DNA of 64,000 bases. Origin: Calothrix sp. FI2-JRJ7. Lineage in GTDB: Bacteria > Cyanobacteriota > Cyanobacteriia > Cyanobacteriales > Nostocaceae. Positions 19,715 through 27,985 of the stretch are shown here, in pieces. The notes beneath the pieces were generated by a model, which was not told the DNA's origin, did not search any database, and saw nothing but the letters and a program-made list of their open reading frames with translations. The stretch is taken from assembly GCA_019359675.1 (NCBI GenBank), contig JAHHGX010000075.1, positions 1-64,000 of the forward strand, given 5' to 3'. Position 1 is the stretch's first letter. Each line of letters starts with the position of its first letter. A program made the position numbers and the translations under genes.

Positions 19715-21760
19715 TTATTTTTTCCACTGTTGAATGGCTCTTTGTGCTGCGCTGTAAGCGGGTGTTCCTTGTGGAACTAGAGTGGCTGTACTAACTGCCG
19801 CTTGTCTGTCACCTTTTGCCGCGCGCTTTCTCGCTAGATTTAATATTTCCTTACTCCATTTATCGATAGATTTTTGCGCTGTGTCGAAACCTGGCTCACC
19901 TTTTGGTACTTTTTTAGCAACTTCTATAGCACGGTTATAGCTTGATGCTTGTCCTGGTTTAACCAAACCTGTAGCTGCTTCAACAACTGTTTTATTACTT
20001 ACATATTGTTTGGCCTGCTGGCGCCATTGCATAACTGCTGAATCTGCTTTTGGGTATAACGCTTCATTTTCACCAATTAGTTGAGCAGCAGCAACAGCCG
20101 AAGAGTACTGGCGTTTTTTAGCACGTTCCTGTGCTAAATCAAATATCATACTGTTCCAAACTTGAATATTAGCCTGCGCTTGAGAGTATTGCTGGTCGTC
20201 TGGTTTGATTTTACGTGCGGCAGCGATGGCTATCTTCAAATCATTTGCTTGTGTAGGGGTAAGCGATAATCTATCTAACTCGGCAAGTGCTTGTTTACGA
20301 ATTTGTGGGCTTATTACTATTGGTGCTGCTACTTGAGGTTTTGGTGTGGTCTCAGGTATTGCACTTGCAGTGGGTGATGCGGTAGGTTGTATAGTTGGGC
20401 GTGTAGTTGGTTGTGTAGTTAGTTGTGTAACAGGCGCCGTTTGCTCAGATGCACGAGGGGGTCTAGCGACTGAATTTTCTGGAGCAGTTCTAACGAGTGA
20501 TGTTTCATCTGGGGTGACATTAGATGATGTTGAATTATTTTGCTCTACTCCAGATTGATTACGGAATAATAAAAGTACTATCATCCCTAGCAGTAACGTC
20601 ATGCTACCACCCCACAATAATACTTGTAGCCAAAATGGAACACCTGCACTATTTTCGTGTTCTTGTTCCTGATGTTCGTCTCGATGTTCGTTTGGAAGGG
20701 GAATGCTGCTAACTGGTTGTTGAGTTTCAATCCTAGGTCTAGCTGGAGGAAGCGAAGGGGGTAAGCTTCGTTGACTACCTTGTGGAATTGCTGACTGTAC
20801 ACCAGAATTTATATATCCTTGCCCATATTCACCAAAATTAGTTGTGGCAACTTGATTTTTGATGTTAGTCGCATTTTGAGGATTTTGAAGCTGCGAATAG
20901 TAATTTGGTGGAGACTGTGCTGGATGTGAGTTTTTGTTTGTAGCGCTTTCTAATAGGGGAGCTGATAGTGCCGAAGCGAAGATTTCTTCAGATACTACTA
21001 TCGCTGGTGCGTCGTCGTTTTCTAATTCAAAGTTTCCCAAAATAACCTGCTTGCTTGAAGTAATAACTGTGACAGGGTTTTGTGTCGGGCGCCAGAAATG
21101 CTGACAGAGTTCTGGTGTCCGAATGCTTAAATAGGCTTCTAATTCGCCTAATGTGTTGCCATTACCTGAACGTAAAGCCTCTAAAAGTGCTGCTGTAAAG
21201 AAACCGTGTCCGAGTTCGTTGCTTTCGTAGGAAAATTGTTCGGGTTGGCACGACAAAATCAAGGGGAGTTGTAACTCCTGCGCGAGGTCAATGATTTCTT
21301 GCCCAACATATATCTCGTTCAATGTTCCAAACGCACGGTTAATATCAAGCAACATTAGTAAGTTAACGCCTGATACCTGTAGACTTTGCATCAGGACTGC
21401 AACTTCAATGCCCGTTTCTTCAATACGTTCAGGAGTTCCATCAATGGGCATTAAATAATCTCTACCGTTGTGGTTTACTCCGTATCCACTGAAAAAAAAC
21501 CACACTCGGTCTTGGGGGTGCCAACAAGCGGCGGCTAAATCCTCAAGTAGTAATAATATATTTTCCTTAGTTGGAGTAGTCGGTCGGTCACCAATTGGCG
21601 GCGAAGTATCGCTCATCAACAAGCATTGCTGCTCTTTGAAGGCGCCATCTTCAATCAAAAAAGCCCTGAGCGCCATAGCATCAGCTTCGGCACAAGCTAG
21701 AGGTTGAAGGAACTGATATTGATTGATACCGATGGCTATCGCCCAGTTATTTGCCATCAC
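19715..21760 (-). CDS. Caspase-homologue (orthocaspase-like), catalytic dyad replaced by Tyr-Asn
   Basis: This is a 681-residue C14-like protein. The p20 fold is clear (WAIAIGINQY, FFFSGYG, MLLDINRAFG). The catalytic His of the usual SGHG is Y93 (SGYGVNHNG), and the catalytic Cys of the usual D-x-C is N141 (DINRAFG). Proteolysis is therefore not expected; such YN variants are known among cyanobacterial caspase homologues and may act as scaffolds or regulators. After a Pro/Gln/Ser-rich linker there is one membrane helix (about 374-396), another Thr/Pro-rich linker, and at least three helical repeats of the form 'VPxGxPxYxxAQxxIxxW' to the C-terminus. The domain order is thus cytosolic pseudo-caspase, membrane anchor, extracytoplasmic repeats (topology inferred). 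Confidence 0.9.
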   Translation of the reverse strand: MMANNWAIAIGINQYQFLQPLACAEADAMALRAFLIEDGAFKEQQCLLMSDTSPPIGDRPTTPTKENILLLLEDLAAACWHPQDRVWFFFSGYGVNHNGRDYLMPIDGTPERIEETGIEVAVLMQSLQVSGVNLLMLLDINRAFGTLNEIYVGQEIIDLAQELQLPLILSCQPEQFSYESNELGHGFFTAALLEALRSGNGNTLGELEAYLSIRTPELCQHFWRPTQNPVTVITSSKQVILGNFELENDDAPAIVVSEEIFASALSAPLLESATNKNSHPAQSPPNYYSQLQNPQNATNIKNQVATTNFGEYGQGYINSGVQSAIPQGSQRSLPPSLPPARPRIETQQPVSSIPLPNEHRDEHQEQEHENSAGVPFWLQVLLWGGSMTLLLGMIVLLLFRNQSGVEQNNSTSSNVTPDETSLVRTAPENSVARPPRASEQTAPVTQLTTQPTTRPTIQPTASPTASAIPETTPKPQVAAPIVISPQIRKQALAELDRLSLTPTQANDLKIAIAAARKIKPDDQQYSQAQANIQVWNSMIFDLAQERAKKRQYSSAVAAAQLIGENEALYPKADSAVMQWRQQAKQYVSNKTVVEAATGLVKPGQASSYNRAIEVAKKVPKGEPGFDTAQKSIDKWSKEILNLARKRAAKGDRQAAVSTATLVPQGTPAYSAAQRAIQQWKK

Positions 21761-21936
21761 TGTGATTGCACTTGGTTTACATTATCGAAGAATTGCGGTT
21801 TGCTTCTGCTAAAAAACAAGGCTAACCTATGTCTAATAGTCTAAGTGATTATTTCGACCAGCCAGATTTAAGGTTAAATTTATTACTTGCTTTTTAATGC
21901 AATCTCAATTAGGAGTTTCTCAGGAGCGAAAAACAT

Positions 21937-22485
21937 ATGAAAAATAGTGTTCATAAACCTTTAAGCATAAATACACTACAGTTTCAGAATATTTTAAAGT
22001 TATTTAATTCCTCTTTGCCTAAGTTGGAAGCAAAAATCCGGATAGTTAAAGCCATATTAATGTTAGGTATAGCCGTACCTGTATGGGTTGCTACGGAAGG
22101 AATAGCACCACAATTAGTGCGAGCTTATACTGCAACAGGTGATATTGTCATTGACCGCTTGTCTGAAGAAACTTACCAAAACATGCTAACTAGAGCAGAA
22201 GCAGCAGCACGCGCGGCCGCACAGCGAACTTTTGATCAAGATATTTTAATTACAGAAGTATCGGTTATAGTATCTGGGCAAAATTATGGAGCAATTGCAC
22301 CAATACTAGAATTACGAGTTAGTCGTCAACAATGGCGTAACCGTCCTGACCCAAAAGTTTGGGCAAAGTATTTTAAAACCGCACGCAGTTTATTACAATT
22401 TGACTCCTCAGTAAGTCAACAACAACCAGTTCCTCAGCCAGAAACAGCACCAGCACCAGCAAGTCCAAGAAATCCGAACCAGTGA
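21937..22485 (+). CDS. Unknown membrane-anchored or exported protein
   Basis: The 182-residue protein has an unusually long N-terminal lead before a hydrophobic stretch at about 39-57 (VKAILMLGIAVPVWVATEG). It then has a conserved-looking domain with the alanine-rich helix ARAAAQRTFDQDILITEVSV and a strand region GAIAPILELRVSRQQW. The tail is Pro/Ala/Gln-rich (QQQPVPQPETAPAPASP). I do not recognise a functional family; similar small exported proteins occur across cyanobacteria. The ATG at 21937 follows CAGGAGCG with good spacing. It is divergent from the pseudo-caspase and 88 bp ahead of rpmF. Confidence 0.75.
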   Translation: MKNSVHKPLSINTLQFQNILKLFNSSLPKLEAKIRIVKAILMLGIAVPVWVATEGIAPQLVRAYTATGDIVIDRLSEETYQNMLTRAEAAARAAAQRTFDQDILITEVSVIVSGQNYGAIAPILELRVSRQQWRNRPDPKVWAKYFKTARSLLQFDSSVSQQQPVPQPETAPAPASPRNPNQ

Positions 22486-22573
22486 ACAATGCACTCTTCT
22501 GAATTGGTTTATTCCCAATTCTCGTAAATGGCATAGAATTAAAAGGTTGTCAAAAATTGCGATATCCTAACAC

Positions 22574-22750
22574 ATGGCTGTTCCAAAGAAGAAAACCTCA
22601 AAATCTAAGCGTGACTCACGACGTGCAACCTGGAGACGCAAAGCTGAAGTCCAAGCACAAAAAGCAATTTCCCTCGGTAAATCAATATTGAGTGGACGTT
22701 CAACCTTCGTCTATCCAACAGATGAAGAAGAAAGCGAAGACGAAGAGTAA
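22574..22750 (+). CDS. rpmF: 50S ribosomal protein L32
   Basis: A short 58-residue gene. It begins [17 protein letters not shown] and has the cyanobacterial [14 protein letters not shown] core and an acidic DEEESEDEE tail, all typical of bL32. The bacterial zinc cysteines are absent, consistent with the C-minus cyanobacterial form. It is transcribed alone; a palindrome at 22756-22806 begins six bases after the stop. Confidence 0.97.
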   Translation: MAVPKKKTSKSKRDSRRATWRRKAEVQAQKAISLGKSILSGRSTFVYPTDEEESEDEE

Positions 22751-22755
22751 TAATA

Positions 22756-22806
22756 GTAGAGACGTGATTAATCCCTTCGGGAAATCCTGCGGATTACACG
22801 TCTGTA
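22756..22806. repeat. GTAGAGACGTG palindrome after rpmF
   Basis: Arms AGACGTGATTAATCC and GGATTACACGTCT are imperfectly complementary (one to two mismatches). A CTTCGGG tetraloop-like hairpin is nested inside. It probably serves as the rpmF 3' structure and belongs to the GTAGAGACG family. Confidence 0.6.
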
Positions 22807-22894
22807 CGAGTTATGAGTGATGAGTTATGAGTTATTAATACTCTAAACTTTCAACTCCTAACTCTTAACTGTTAACTGCTAACTCTTGTTGCTG

Positions 22895-23485
22895 ATGCCA
22901 GGGAAATTTTTTCAAAAACCAACCGAACCAAACGACCGAGTACCCCCAGGTCAATATTTAACGAACGGTTTCCCCGTATTAACTTATGGTTCGACTCCTA
23001 GTGTCGATATGAATACTTGGGAATTTTGTATATCGGGTGCTGTGGCGCCTAAAATTTTGACTTGGGATGACTTTATGCAGTTACCTCAAAGTGAATTTAC
23101 TGCTGATTTTCACTGTGTTACTCGTTGGTCGAAACTAGATGTGAAATGGACTGGTATTAAAGTCACTGACTTTATGAAGGTCATCGAAGTAGAGCCAAAA
23201 GCCAAGCATATAATGGAACATTGTTATGGTGGTTATACAACCAACATTTCAATGGAAGACTTTGTGCGCGAAGAAAACTTCTTTGCGTTTAAATTATTCG
23301 GTGAACCGTTACCAGCAGAACATGGTGGACCCATGAGGTTAGTTGTACCTCACCTTTATGCCTGGAAAAGCGCTAAGTGGATAAACGGTTTAGAATTTCT
23401 TGAAAAGGAAGACTTGGGTTTTTGGGAACGCAATGGTTATCACCAACGTGGCGAACCCTTTGCTGAAGAACGTTATAGTTATTAA
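22895..23485 (+). CDS. Sulfite oxidase-like molybdopterin enzyme (YuiH-type)
   Basis: This is about 196 residues from ATG 22895; a TTG nine bases upstream is also possible and neither has a good ribosome-binding site. It is a compact molybdopterin-binding domain of the sulfite oxidase superfamily without a heme or dimerisation domain. The Mo-ligand Cys lies in DFHCVTRWS (C74), with family segments RVPPGQYLTNGFPVLTYG, YGGYTTNISMED and GGPMRLVVPHLYAWKSAKW. There is no signal peptide, so unlike MsrP it should be cytosolic; the substrate is unknown. moeA, needed for its cofactor, lies elsewhere in the window (37850-39097). Confidence 0.9.
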   Translation: MPGKFFQKPTEPNDRVPPGQYLTNGFPVLTYGSTPSVDMNTWEFCISGAVAPKILTWDDFMQLPQSEFTADFHCVTRWSKLDVKWTGIKVTDFMKVIEVEPKAKHIMEHCYGGYTTNISMEDFVREENFFAFKLFGEPLPAEHGGPMRLVVPHLYAWKSAKWINGLEFLEKEDLGFWERNGYHQRGEPFAEERYSY

Positions 23486-23498
23486 TACTCGTATTACT

Positions 23499-23571
23499 GT
23501 AGGTTGGGTGGAGTTTACGTTTACGTAGTATGCCGTTAACGAAGTTTTCCCGAAGGGTAGGCACAACCCAA
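23499..23571. repeat. GTAGGTTGGGTGG repeat
   Basis: AGGTTGGGTGGAG at the left and GCACAACCCAAC at the right form an interrupted inverted repeat. Related copies lie at 25732-25763 and 32090-32217. This is a common Nostocales intergenic repeat type. Confidence 0.6.
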
Positions 23572-23672
23572 CATAAACCATGAATTTTGACGGTAAATAT
23601 TATTACCGCAGAGGCGCAGAGGGCACAGAGAAGAGGTTAATTGGCGCCTGCCCCTGTAATTGACGCAATTTG

Positions 23673-23701
23673 GTACTACTGGTTAAGTTAACCAGTAGTA
23701 C
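23673..23701. repeat. GTACTACTGGTTAA palindrome, copy 1
   Basis: Perfect 14-nt arms GTACTACTGGTTAA / TTAACCAGTAGTAC flank a single central G. The flank CGCAATTTG is shared with copy 2 at 23890-23918. Confidence 0.8.
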
Positions 23702-23889
23702 TGTTAGATATTATTTTAGTTTAAATATATACTCTCAGTAAAAATAAAAAGCCGAATTTCAGTCAATATAAATACTGAATTTTAAGTCTTTACTCATTAA
23801 ATAATACCAGTATAGATGAAATTACTTGCCACAAAATGTCTACAATTGTGGACGTTTTTATGATGTATTTGTGCAAGTGGCGCAATTTG

Positions 23890-23918
23890 GTACTACTGGT
23901 TAACTTAACCAGTAGTAA
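23890..23918. repeat. GTACTACTGGTTAA palindrome, copy 2
   Basis: Same palindrome as copy 1, with central C and one mismatch at the outer right base. It is preceded by the same CGCAATTTG flank. It abuts the 3' break of the aldehyde dehydrogenase fragment. Confidence 0.8.
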
Positions 23919-24054
23919 GGTTAATTTCTTGGATGATAATGGCAAATTCCGAAGTATAAGCTTCAACTATAGGTTTGCTTAAATCTGCTTTTAATGCCTC
24001 ATAAATAGCAGATTCACTTTCAATTATTGCTTGCTTTAGTTTTTGAAGTCGTAG
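23919..24054 (-). pseudogene. Aldehyde dehydrogenase N-terminal fragment
   Basis: About 45 codons on the minus strand (LRLQKLKQAIIESESAIYEA followed by LKADLSKPIVEAYTSEFAII) match the N-terminal helices of NAD-dependent aldehyde dehydrogenases of the ALDH3 kind. The remaining roughly 400 residues, including the catalytic Cys, are absent. The fragment is bounded exactly by two unrelated palindromes: the perfect 28-bp one at 24051-24078 and the GTACTACTGGTTAA one at 23890-23918. Confidence 0.75.
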
Positions 24055-24078
24055 AGACGTTACATGTAACGTCTCTAC
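24051..24078. repeat. Perfect 28-bp GTAGAGACGTTACA palindrome
   Basis: Arms GTAGAGACGTTACA / TGTAACGTCTCTAC have no loop. It supplies the TAG stop codon (24075-24077) of the sensor kinase gene and borders the aldehyde dehydrogenase remnant. Confidence 0.85.
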
Positions 24079-25169
24079 TGTTTCATTGGTAAACAAACGG
24101 TAAATACACTGCCATTACCAATAAGAGAACTAACCTGAATAGTTCCTTGATGTGCCTCAACAATGCGACGTGAAAGATATAAACCCAAACCGCTACCCGA
24201 ACGCTTGTGACTACCTTGGCGAAACCTTTCAAATAAAGTTGCTTGTTCTTCTGATGGAATACCCATGCCACTATCAACAACTTCCACCATAATGCCTTCA
24301 TCCATATCGTTTGCTTTTGTCAAACGAATAGTGACTCCACCTTTATCAGTAAACTTAATCGCGTTACCTACTAAATTGGTAAAAAGTCGATGAAGTTCCA
24401 AGCGGTCACCCATAACGGTAACTTGATTTAATTTGGTCTCGAAATTTATAGTTAGTCCTTTCGGTTGTGCAATAGGCGCCAACTCACCGACTATTTCTTC
24501 AAGTAACTTATTTATATCTACCGGAAAAAAAGCCAGCGCTTTACGTCCTGCTTCAAACCGATAAACTTCAAGTAAAGTATTCACCATCTCCAGTAAGTTA
24601 GTATTACTGCGTCCCATAATGGTGATAATTTCATTCATTTGTGGTGATAATTCACCTACGGCGCCCTGCAACAATAATTCAAGCATCCGTTCAGCAGCAA
24701 CCAACGGTGTCCGTAAGTCATGGGTGAGACGTGAGACAAAATCTTCTCTTTGCCGCGCAATTTCATCACGTTCATCTATACTGTGTTTCAAACGTAATAA
24801 AGAGCGCACACGTGCAAGAAGTTCATCAACCGTTACAGGCTTACGGATAAAATCATCGGCGCCTAAATCTAAACCCTGAGCCACATTCGGTGAATCATGT
24901 GCCGTAATTAACAGAATCGGCATAAACCGTAGTTCCTTATTTGCACGGATACGGCGTGTAACTTCGTAACCATCCATTCCTGGCATCATCAAATCAAGTA
25001 ACACCAAATCGAAACTAGATTCCTCGATTTTTGCCAGTGCAGTAGAACCATTTTCAGCCGTACTAACGATATAACCATCTTCCTCCAAAATGGTTCCAAT
25101 CAGAAATACATTATCAGGAGAATCATCAACAATAAGGATTTTGTCTGAACGAACAGCAGAATAAGTCAT
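24075..25169 (-). CDS. Response regulator-histidine kinase hybrid
   Basis: The 364-residue soluble protein has an N-terminal receiver domain (acidic pocket VDDS at 14-17, phospho-acceptor D59 in LLDLMMPGMDG, K110 in IRKP). A short coiled linker leads to a HisKA domain with H150 (LTHDLRTP) and a HATPase_c domain with N box (NLVGNAIKF), G1 (VVDSGMGIP), F (FERFRQG) and G2 (GSGLGLYLSRR). With the receiver first and no sensor domain, it probably receives phosphate or signal from a partner kinase. No output regulator is adjacent. The stop codon lies inside a palindromic repeat, so the C-terminus may have been trimmed or altered by that insertion. Confidence 0.93.
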   Translation of the reverse strand: MTYSAVRSDKILIVDDSPDNVFLIGTILEEDGYIVSTAENGSTALAKIEESSFDLVLLDLMMPGMDGYEVTRRIRANKELRFMPILLITAHDSPNVAQGLDLGADDFIRKPVTVDELLARVRSLLRLKHSIDERDEIARQREDFVSRLTHDLRTPLVAAERMLELLLQGAVGELSPQMNEIITIMGRSNTNLLEMVNTLLEVYRFEAGRKALAFFPVDINKLLEEIVGELAPIAQPKGLTINFETKLNQVTVMGDRLELHRLFTNLVGNAIKFTDKGGVTIRLTKANDMDEGIMVEVVDSGMGIPSEEQATLFERFRQGSHKRSGSGLGLYLSRRIVEAHQGTIQVSSLIGNGSVFTVCLPMKQ

Positions 25170-25358
25170 ATATTAAGGAATTATAAAATTAACAACCAAA
25201 AGATAGAAATAAGTTTTATTTATATCCCTATTCTGGTATAGTTCCTGGATTTTGCCTCATGCCTAAGAATGATTCTTTGTCAGAAAGCAATTATCAAGTT
25301 AATATATATACTATTTGGTGCCTAGTTAACTCAACATAATTACTTATTCAACAAAATC

Positions 25359-25733
25359 ATGGCACGTAAAATCATCGAACTCGATACAGGCAATGGTGAA
25401 ACTATCCTAGTAGCAGTAGAAGTACCAGAAGTGTCAGTAGGACGTGTAGCTGCACCAAGCGATGTAGCTATAGAAAAAGTAGACCGGAGTTTTGATACCG
25501 TTCGAGACTTGATTATACGTGGTTGCCGTCCAATTACGCAGGCATTTAAAGTCTTACAAAAAGAATCACAACCTGCATTTGCCGAAGTTGAGTTTGGTAT
25601 AAACTTTACAGCTAAGGGTTCTGTCTACGTCGTCGAATCTACTGGACAAGCATCACTAAAAGTAAAAATAACCTGGAACTTGGCGCCAGACACAAACAAA
25701 TTACCACCCCCACCACCCGAAGAACAAGCGTAG
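25359..25733 (+). CDS. Trypco1 (CU044_2847-like) domain protein
   Basis: The 124-residue protein has the layout of the trypsin-co-occurring domain 1 family. It starts with a strand-rich region (IIELDTGNGETILVAVEV), followed by FDTVRDLIIRGCRPITQAF and the conserved end FAEVEFGINFTAKGSVYVVE with a Val/Lys strand, then a Pro-rich tail. These domains are described from NTP-dependent conflict systems, where they sit beside trypsin-like proteases and effector modules; the molecular role is not known. About 366 bp downstream on the same strand lies a broken trypsin-like gene, which agrees with the family's usual context. Confidence 0.8.
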   Translation: MARKIIELDTGNGETILVAVEVPEVSVGRVAAPSDVAIEKVDRSFDTVRDLIIRGCRPITQAFKVLQKESQPAFAEVEFGINFTAKGSVYVVESTGQASLKVKITWNLAPDTNKLPPPPPEEQA

Positions 25734-25763
25734 GTTGGGTGGAGCGTAAGCGGAACCCAACGT
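25732..25763. repeat. GTAGGTTGGGTGG hairpin
   Basis: GGTTGGGT (25734-25741) and ACCCAAC (about 25756-25762) flank GGAGCGTAAGCGGA, immediately after the Trypco1 stop. It belongs to the same family as 23499-23571. Confidence 0.6.
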
Positions 25764-25838
25764 TTCTATAAAGATGTTTTTAAAGTTCATTTCATGTCAT
25801 GCTGAACGTAGTGTCATTAATTTTGATATGTTGGGTAG

Positions 25839-25898
25839 GGTGCGTGAAAGCCATTACAGCCTTCATGTTTAAGAAAAATTAAAATGCTTTCACGCACC
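25839..25898. repeat. GGTGCGT-type hairpin repeat
   Basis: Arms GGTGCGTGAAAGC (25839-25851) and GCTTTCACGCACC (25886-25898) are perfectly complementary. The outer GGTGCGT is shared with the other family members, while the inner part of both arms differs from them. Confidence 0.8.
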
Positions 25899-25929
25899 AC
25901 CCTTGAATGCCGGTGCTACAAGATTAGTC

Positions 25930-25989
25930 GGTGCGTGACGCTACAAGTCTTTTCATAAGAAGTGCAATTTTTCCGTAGCGTCACACACC
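25930..25989. repeat. GGTGCGT-type hairpin repeat
   Basis: Arms GGTGCGTGACGCTAC (25930-25944) and GTAGCGTCACACACC (25975-25989) have one mismatch. It is a second copy only 31 bp after the previous one, but closest in arm sequence to the copy at 37267. Confidence 0.8.
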
Positions 25990-26099
25990 CTACCATGCCG
26001 TAACGACAGGTGCCAACCTCCCTAATTTAATGACACAGACCAGTAGTGAAGCATCTTGACCCAAAATAAAAAATCTAGATTTTACCTTTGGAAAATACT

Positions 26100-26543
26100 A
26101 TGAGTTGGGATTTAGTAAAAGCTTGTACTGTACCTATTTCTAATATTGATGGTGACATCAAAGGTACAGGCTTTCTAATCTCACCCGAAGGATATTTACT
26201 AACCTGCGCGCATGTGATAGAAGAAACAGGTGGATGGGAAAGAGTGCGAGTAAATGGGCAAAAAATAAAGTTAATTTATCAAGGTAGTAGTAACTGCAAT
26301 GATTTCGCAGTATTAAAATTATCAGCTTACCAAGGTGCTACGGCGCCTTTGTCTTTAGAATTTCAGCCAATGGACAGGTTTTTGTCAATTGGTTACGGGC
26401 GCCCAGATTTTCCTCAAGGCGCCTCAATTGATGGTACTATCGAAGAGAGGTAAGAATTTTTGGAGTTAGCTAATCAAATTTTTAACGATGAATCAATAGC
26501 TAATTTCTTGAAAAAAAAGGCACATGGCTTCTTCGGTAACAAG
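26100..26543 (+). pseudogene. Truncated trypsin-like serine protease
   Basis: From ATG 26100 the frame runs to a stop at 26451-26453 (117 residues). It is the first half of a trypsin fold: GTGFLISPEGYLLTCAHVIE carries the catalytic His (H38) and CNDFAVLKL the catalytic Asp (D68). The frame ends before any GxSGGP, so the nucleophile Ser is missing. After the stop the same frame stays open for about 30 more codons (ELANQIFNDESIANFLKKKA) to about 26547, unlike protease sequence. The partner Trypco1 gene upstream is intact. Broken protease plus intact Trypco1 indicates a decayed conflict-type locus. Confidence 0.75.
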
Positions 26544-26583
26544 CAATGAAAAAAATTTTATCTTAGCTTGACTTGACACCCAG

Positions 26584-26961
26584 CTATGTAATTTCTACTG
26601 AGTGAGTATTAATTTCTGTTAGATTTGTTAGCTTAACATCATTTGTATACAAAATTGCATTTAAGGATTGCGCTGTTGCAACAACGATTGCATCAGGAAG
26701 CTTTAGCCTGTATCGTTTGCGAAGTATAATAGTTGAACTTTTAATATTATTATCAATGCCAACTACTGTCACGTTTTCTAAAAAATTAATAATTCGTGCT
26801 TCTTCATCAGAAGTGAGACTAGGATAAGATAATAATTCCATTTCTGTAATAACTGATATTAAATATTGTGCTGGCGGTAAAGGATGTATGAGTCTACCGC
26901 CTAGAAAATAAAGCACTATATTTGTATCTAATAAAATTAAATCCTGCTTAACTCCATTCAT
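26584..26961 (-). CDS. PIN-domain toxin (VapC-like)
   Basis: The 125-residue PIN nuclease has all four acidic metal ligands: D12 (LLDTNIV), E40 (ITEMELL), D90 (KLPDAIV) and D108 (YTNDVKL). PIN toxins cleave tRNA or rRNA. Its start overlaps the upstream antitoxin gene by 14 bp, the classical translational coupling of a type II toxin-antitoxin pair, so the two are surely co-transcribed. Length and motifs are complete and nothing suggests inactivation. Confidence 0.93.
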   Translation of the reverse strand: MNGVKQDLILLDTNIVLYFLGGRLIHPLPPAQYLISVITEMELLSYPSLTSDEEARIINFLENVTVVGIDNNIKSSTIILRKRYRLKLPDAIVVATAQSLNAILYTNDVKLTNLTEINTHSVEIT

Positions 26962-27184
26962 CTCTACTTTGCTGTTGATACTCTAAAGGGTCTTGAGAAA
27001 GTTTAATTATGCCTGCATATCTATTTAAATCAACATTTGATTGCTTTTCTGATTGATAAGCATTTAATATTTGCTCTATCTTTTGCCAATCTTGATAATC
27101 AATCATTACTGCGATTGGGCGCATTGCTTCATCTGTAACAATTTTCTTCTGAACGGGTATCATAGCTGCTTTCTCATTATGCAA
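26948..27184 (-). CDS. Antitoxin partner of the PIN toxin
   Basis: The 78-residue protein starts MIPVQKKIVTDEAMRPIAVM after a seven-residue lead (an internal ATG at 27163 is an equally good start). The N-terminal half resembles Phd/YefM-like or similar small DNA-binding antitoxins (KPIAVMIDYQDWQKIEQIL pattern). The C-terminal tail rich in Tyr/Gln/Ser and ending DEWS is expected to wrap the toxin. It precedes and overlaps the toxin gene, as usual for the antitoxin. Confidence 0.85.
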   Translation of the reverse strand: MHNEKAAMIPVQKKIVTDEAMRPIAVMIDYQDWQKIEQILNAYQSEKQSNVDLNRYAGIIKLSQDPLEYQQQSRDEWS

Positions 27185-27310
27185 TATTTATATACTATCA
27201 TTGTTACCAGACTTTGCAACTAAACTTAATATAGTTATTTTACTTTCAAATAGTTTTTTGATGCTGGTAAAATATAATTAAATCAAGTAAATACGTGCAT
27301 TAAATAAAAA

Positions 27311-27985
27311 ATGCGTTTAGTAATTAGCTATCAATTTGAACTAAAATCAGCAACTGTTGAGCAAGCACGTTCCAAAATAGTTGCTTTACGTAACTTAGCA
27401 TCAAAATTACCTTTTGCGACGATTGATGAACTGGTAGAACTTGAAGGTAAAGATTGTAAATTTGATGAAGAGGATATTTATGACCCAAATATTTTTCTGA
27501 AACTTCGCGCACTGAAACCAATTCAAATAGCTGATGATGGGTTTTCGGCAATTAGCTCTAAATATATGATTGCTTTTGATACGCTGCCTGGAGAAGGCGC
27601 TGAAACAGCAGCATTTGGATTAGCAACGCATTCCGAAATTACAGAAATCACACAAGAAGAGGATTGGATATGGCAGGGTTTTTGTAAGACTCAATATGCA
27701 AGTAATCCAGAATATGGAGGTATTAATAATTTTCTCAAGTGTCATTTAATGCTTGTGAAAATGCTTGACGAAGCACAAAAATTAGGAATTGTGCATAAAG
27801 TTTCTGATGATAGCGGTTATTGGGAAAAACGCGATGTCAGGGAATTGGCATATACGATTCATCATAATAATGTTTTGATGGCTGCTTTAACTGGTCAGCT
27901 TCGAGATGGGTTAAATGCGGGAGAAGTTAAAGCTCCTATTTTTGAATATCCGAACTTTGAATATTTAGAAACAGAAGGAAGTTGA
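27311..27985 (+). CDS. Unknown soluble protein
   Basis: The 224-residue protein has no recognised family. It starts MRLVISYQFELKSATVEQAR (beta strand then helix), contains an Asp/Glu-rich middle (GKDCKFDEEDIYDP), and has a conserved-looking segment IAFDTLPGEGAETAAFGLAT followed by WIWQGFCKTQYA and a helix-rich end with YWEKRDVRELA. No signal peptide or membrane segment is seen. Trp and Tyr content and the regular alternation suggest a real, folded protein. It may start a transcript alone; a CCCCCC/GGGGGG terminator-like repeat follows (27984-28056). Confidence 0.75.
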   Translation: MRLVISYQFELKSATVEQARSKIVALRNLASKLPFATIDELVELEGKDCKFDEEDIYDPNIFLKLRALKPIQIADDGFSAISSKYMIAFDTLPGEGAETAAFGLATHSEITEITQEEDWIWQGFCKTQYASNPEYGGINNFLKCHLMLVKMLDEAQKLGIVHKVSDDSGYWEKRDVRELAYTIHHNNVLMAALTGQLRDGLNAGEVKAPIFEYPNFEYLETEGS

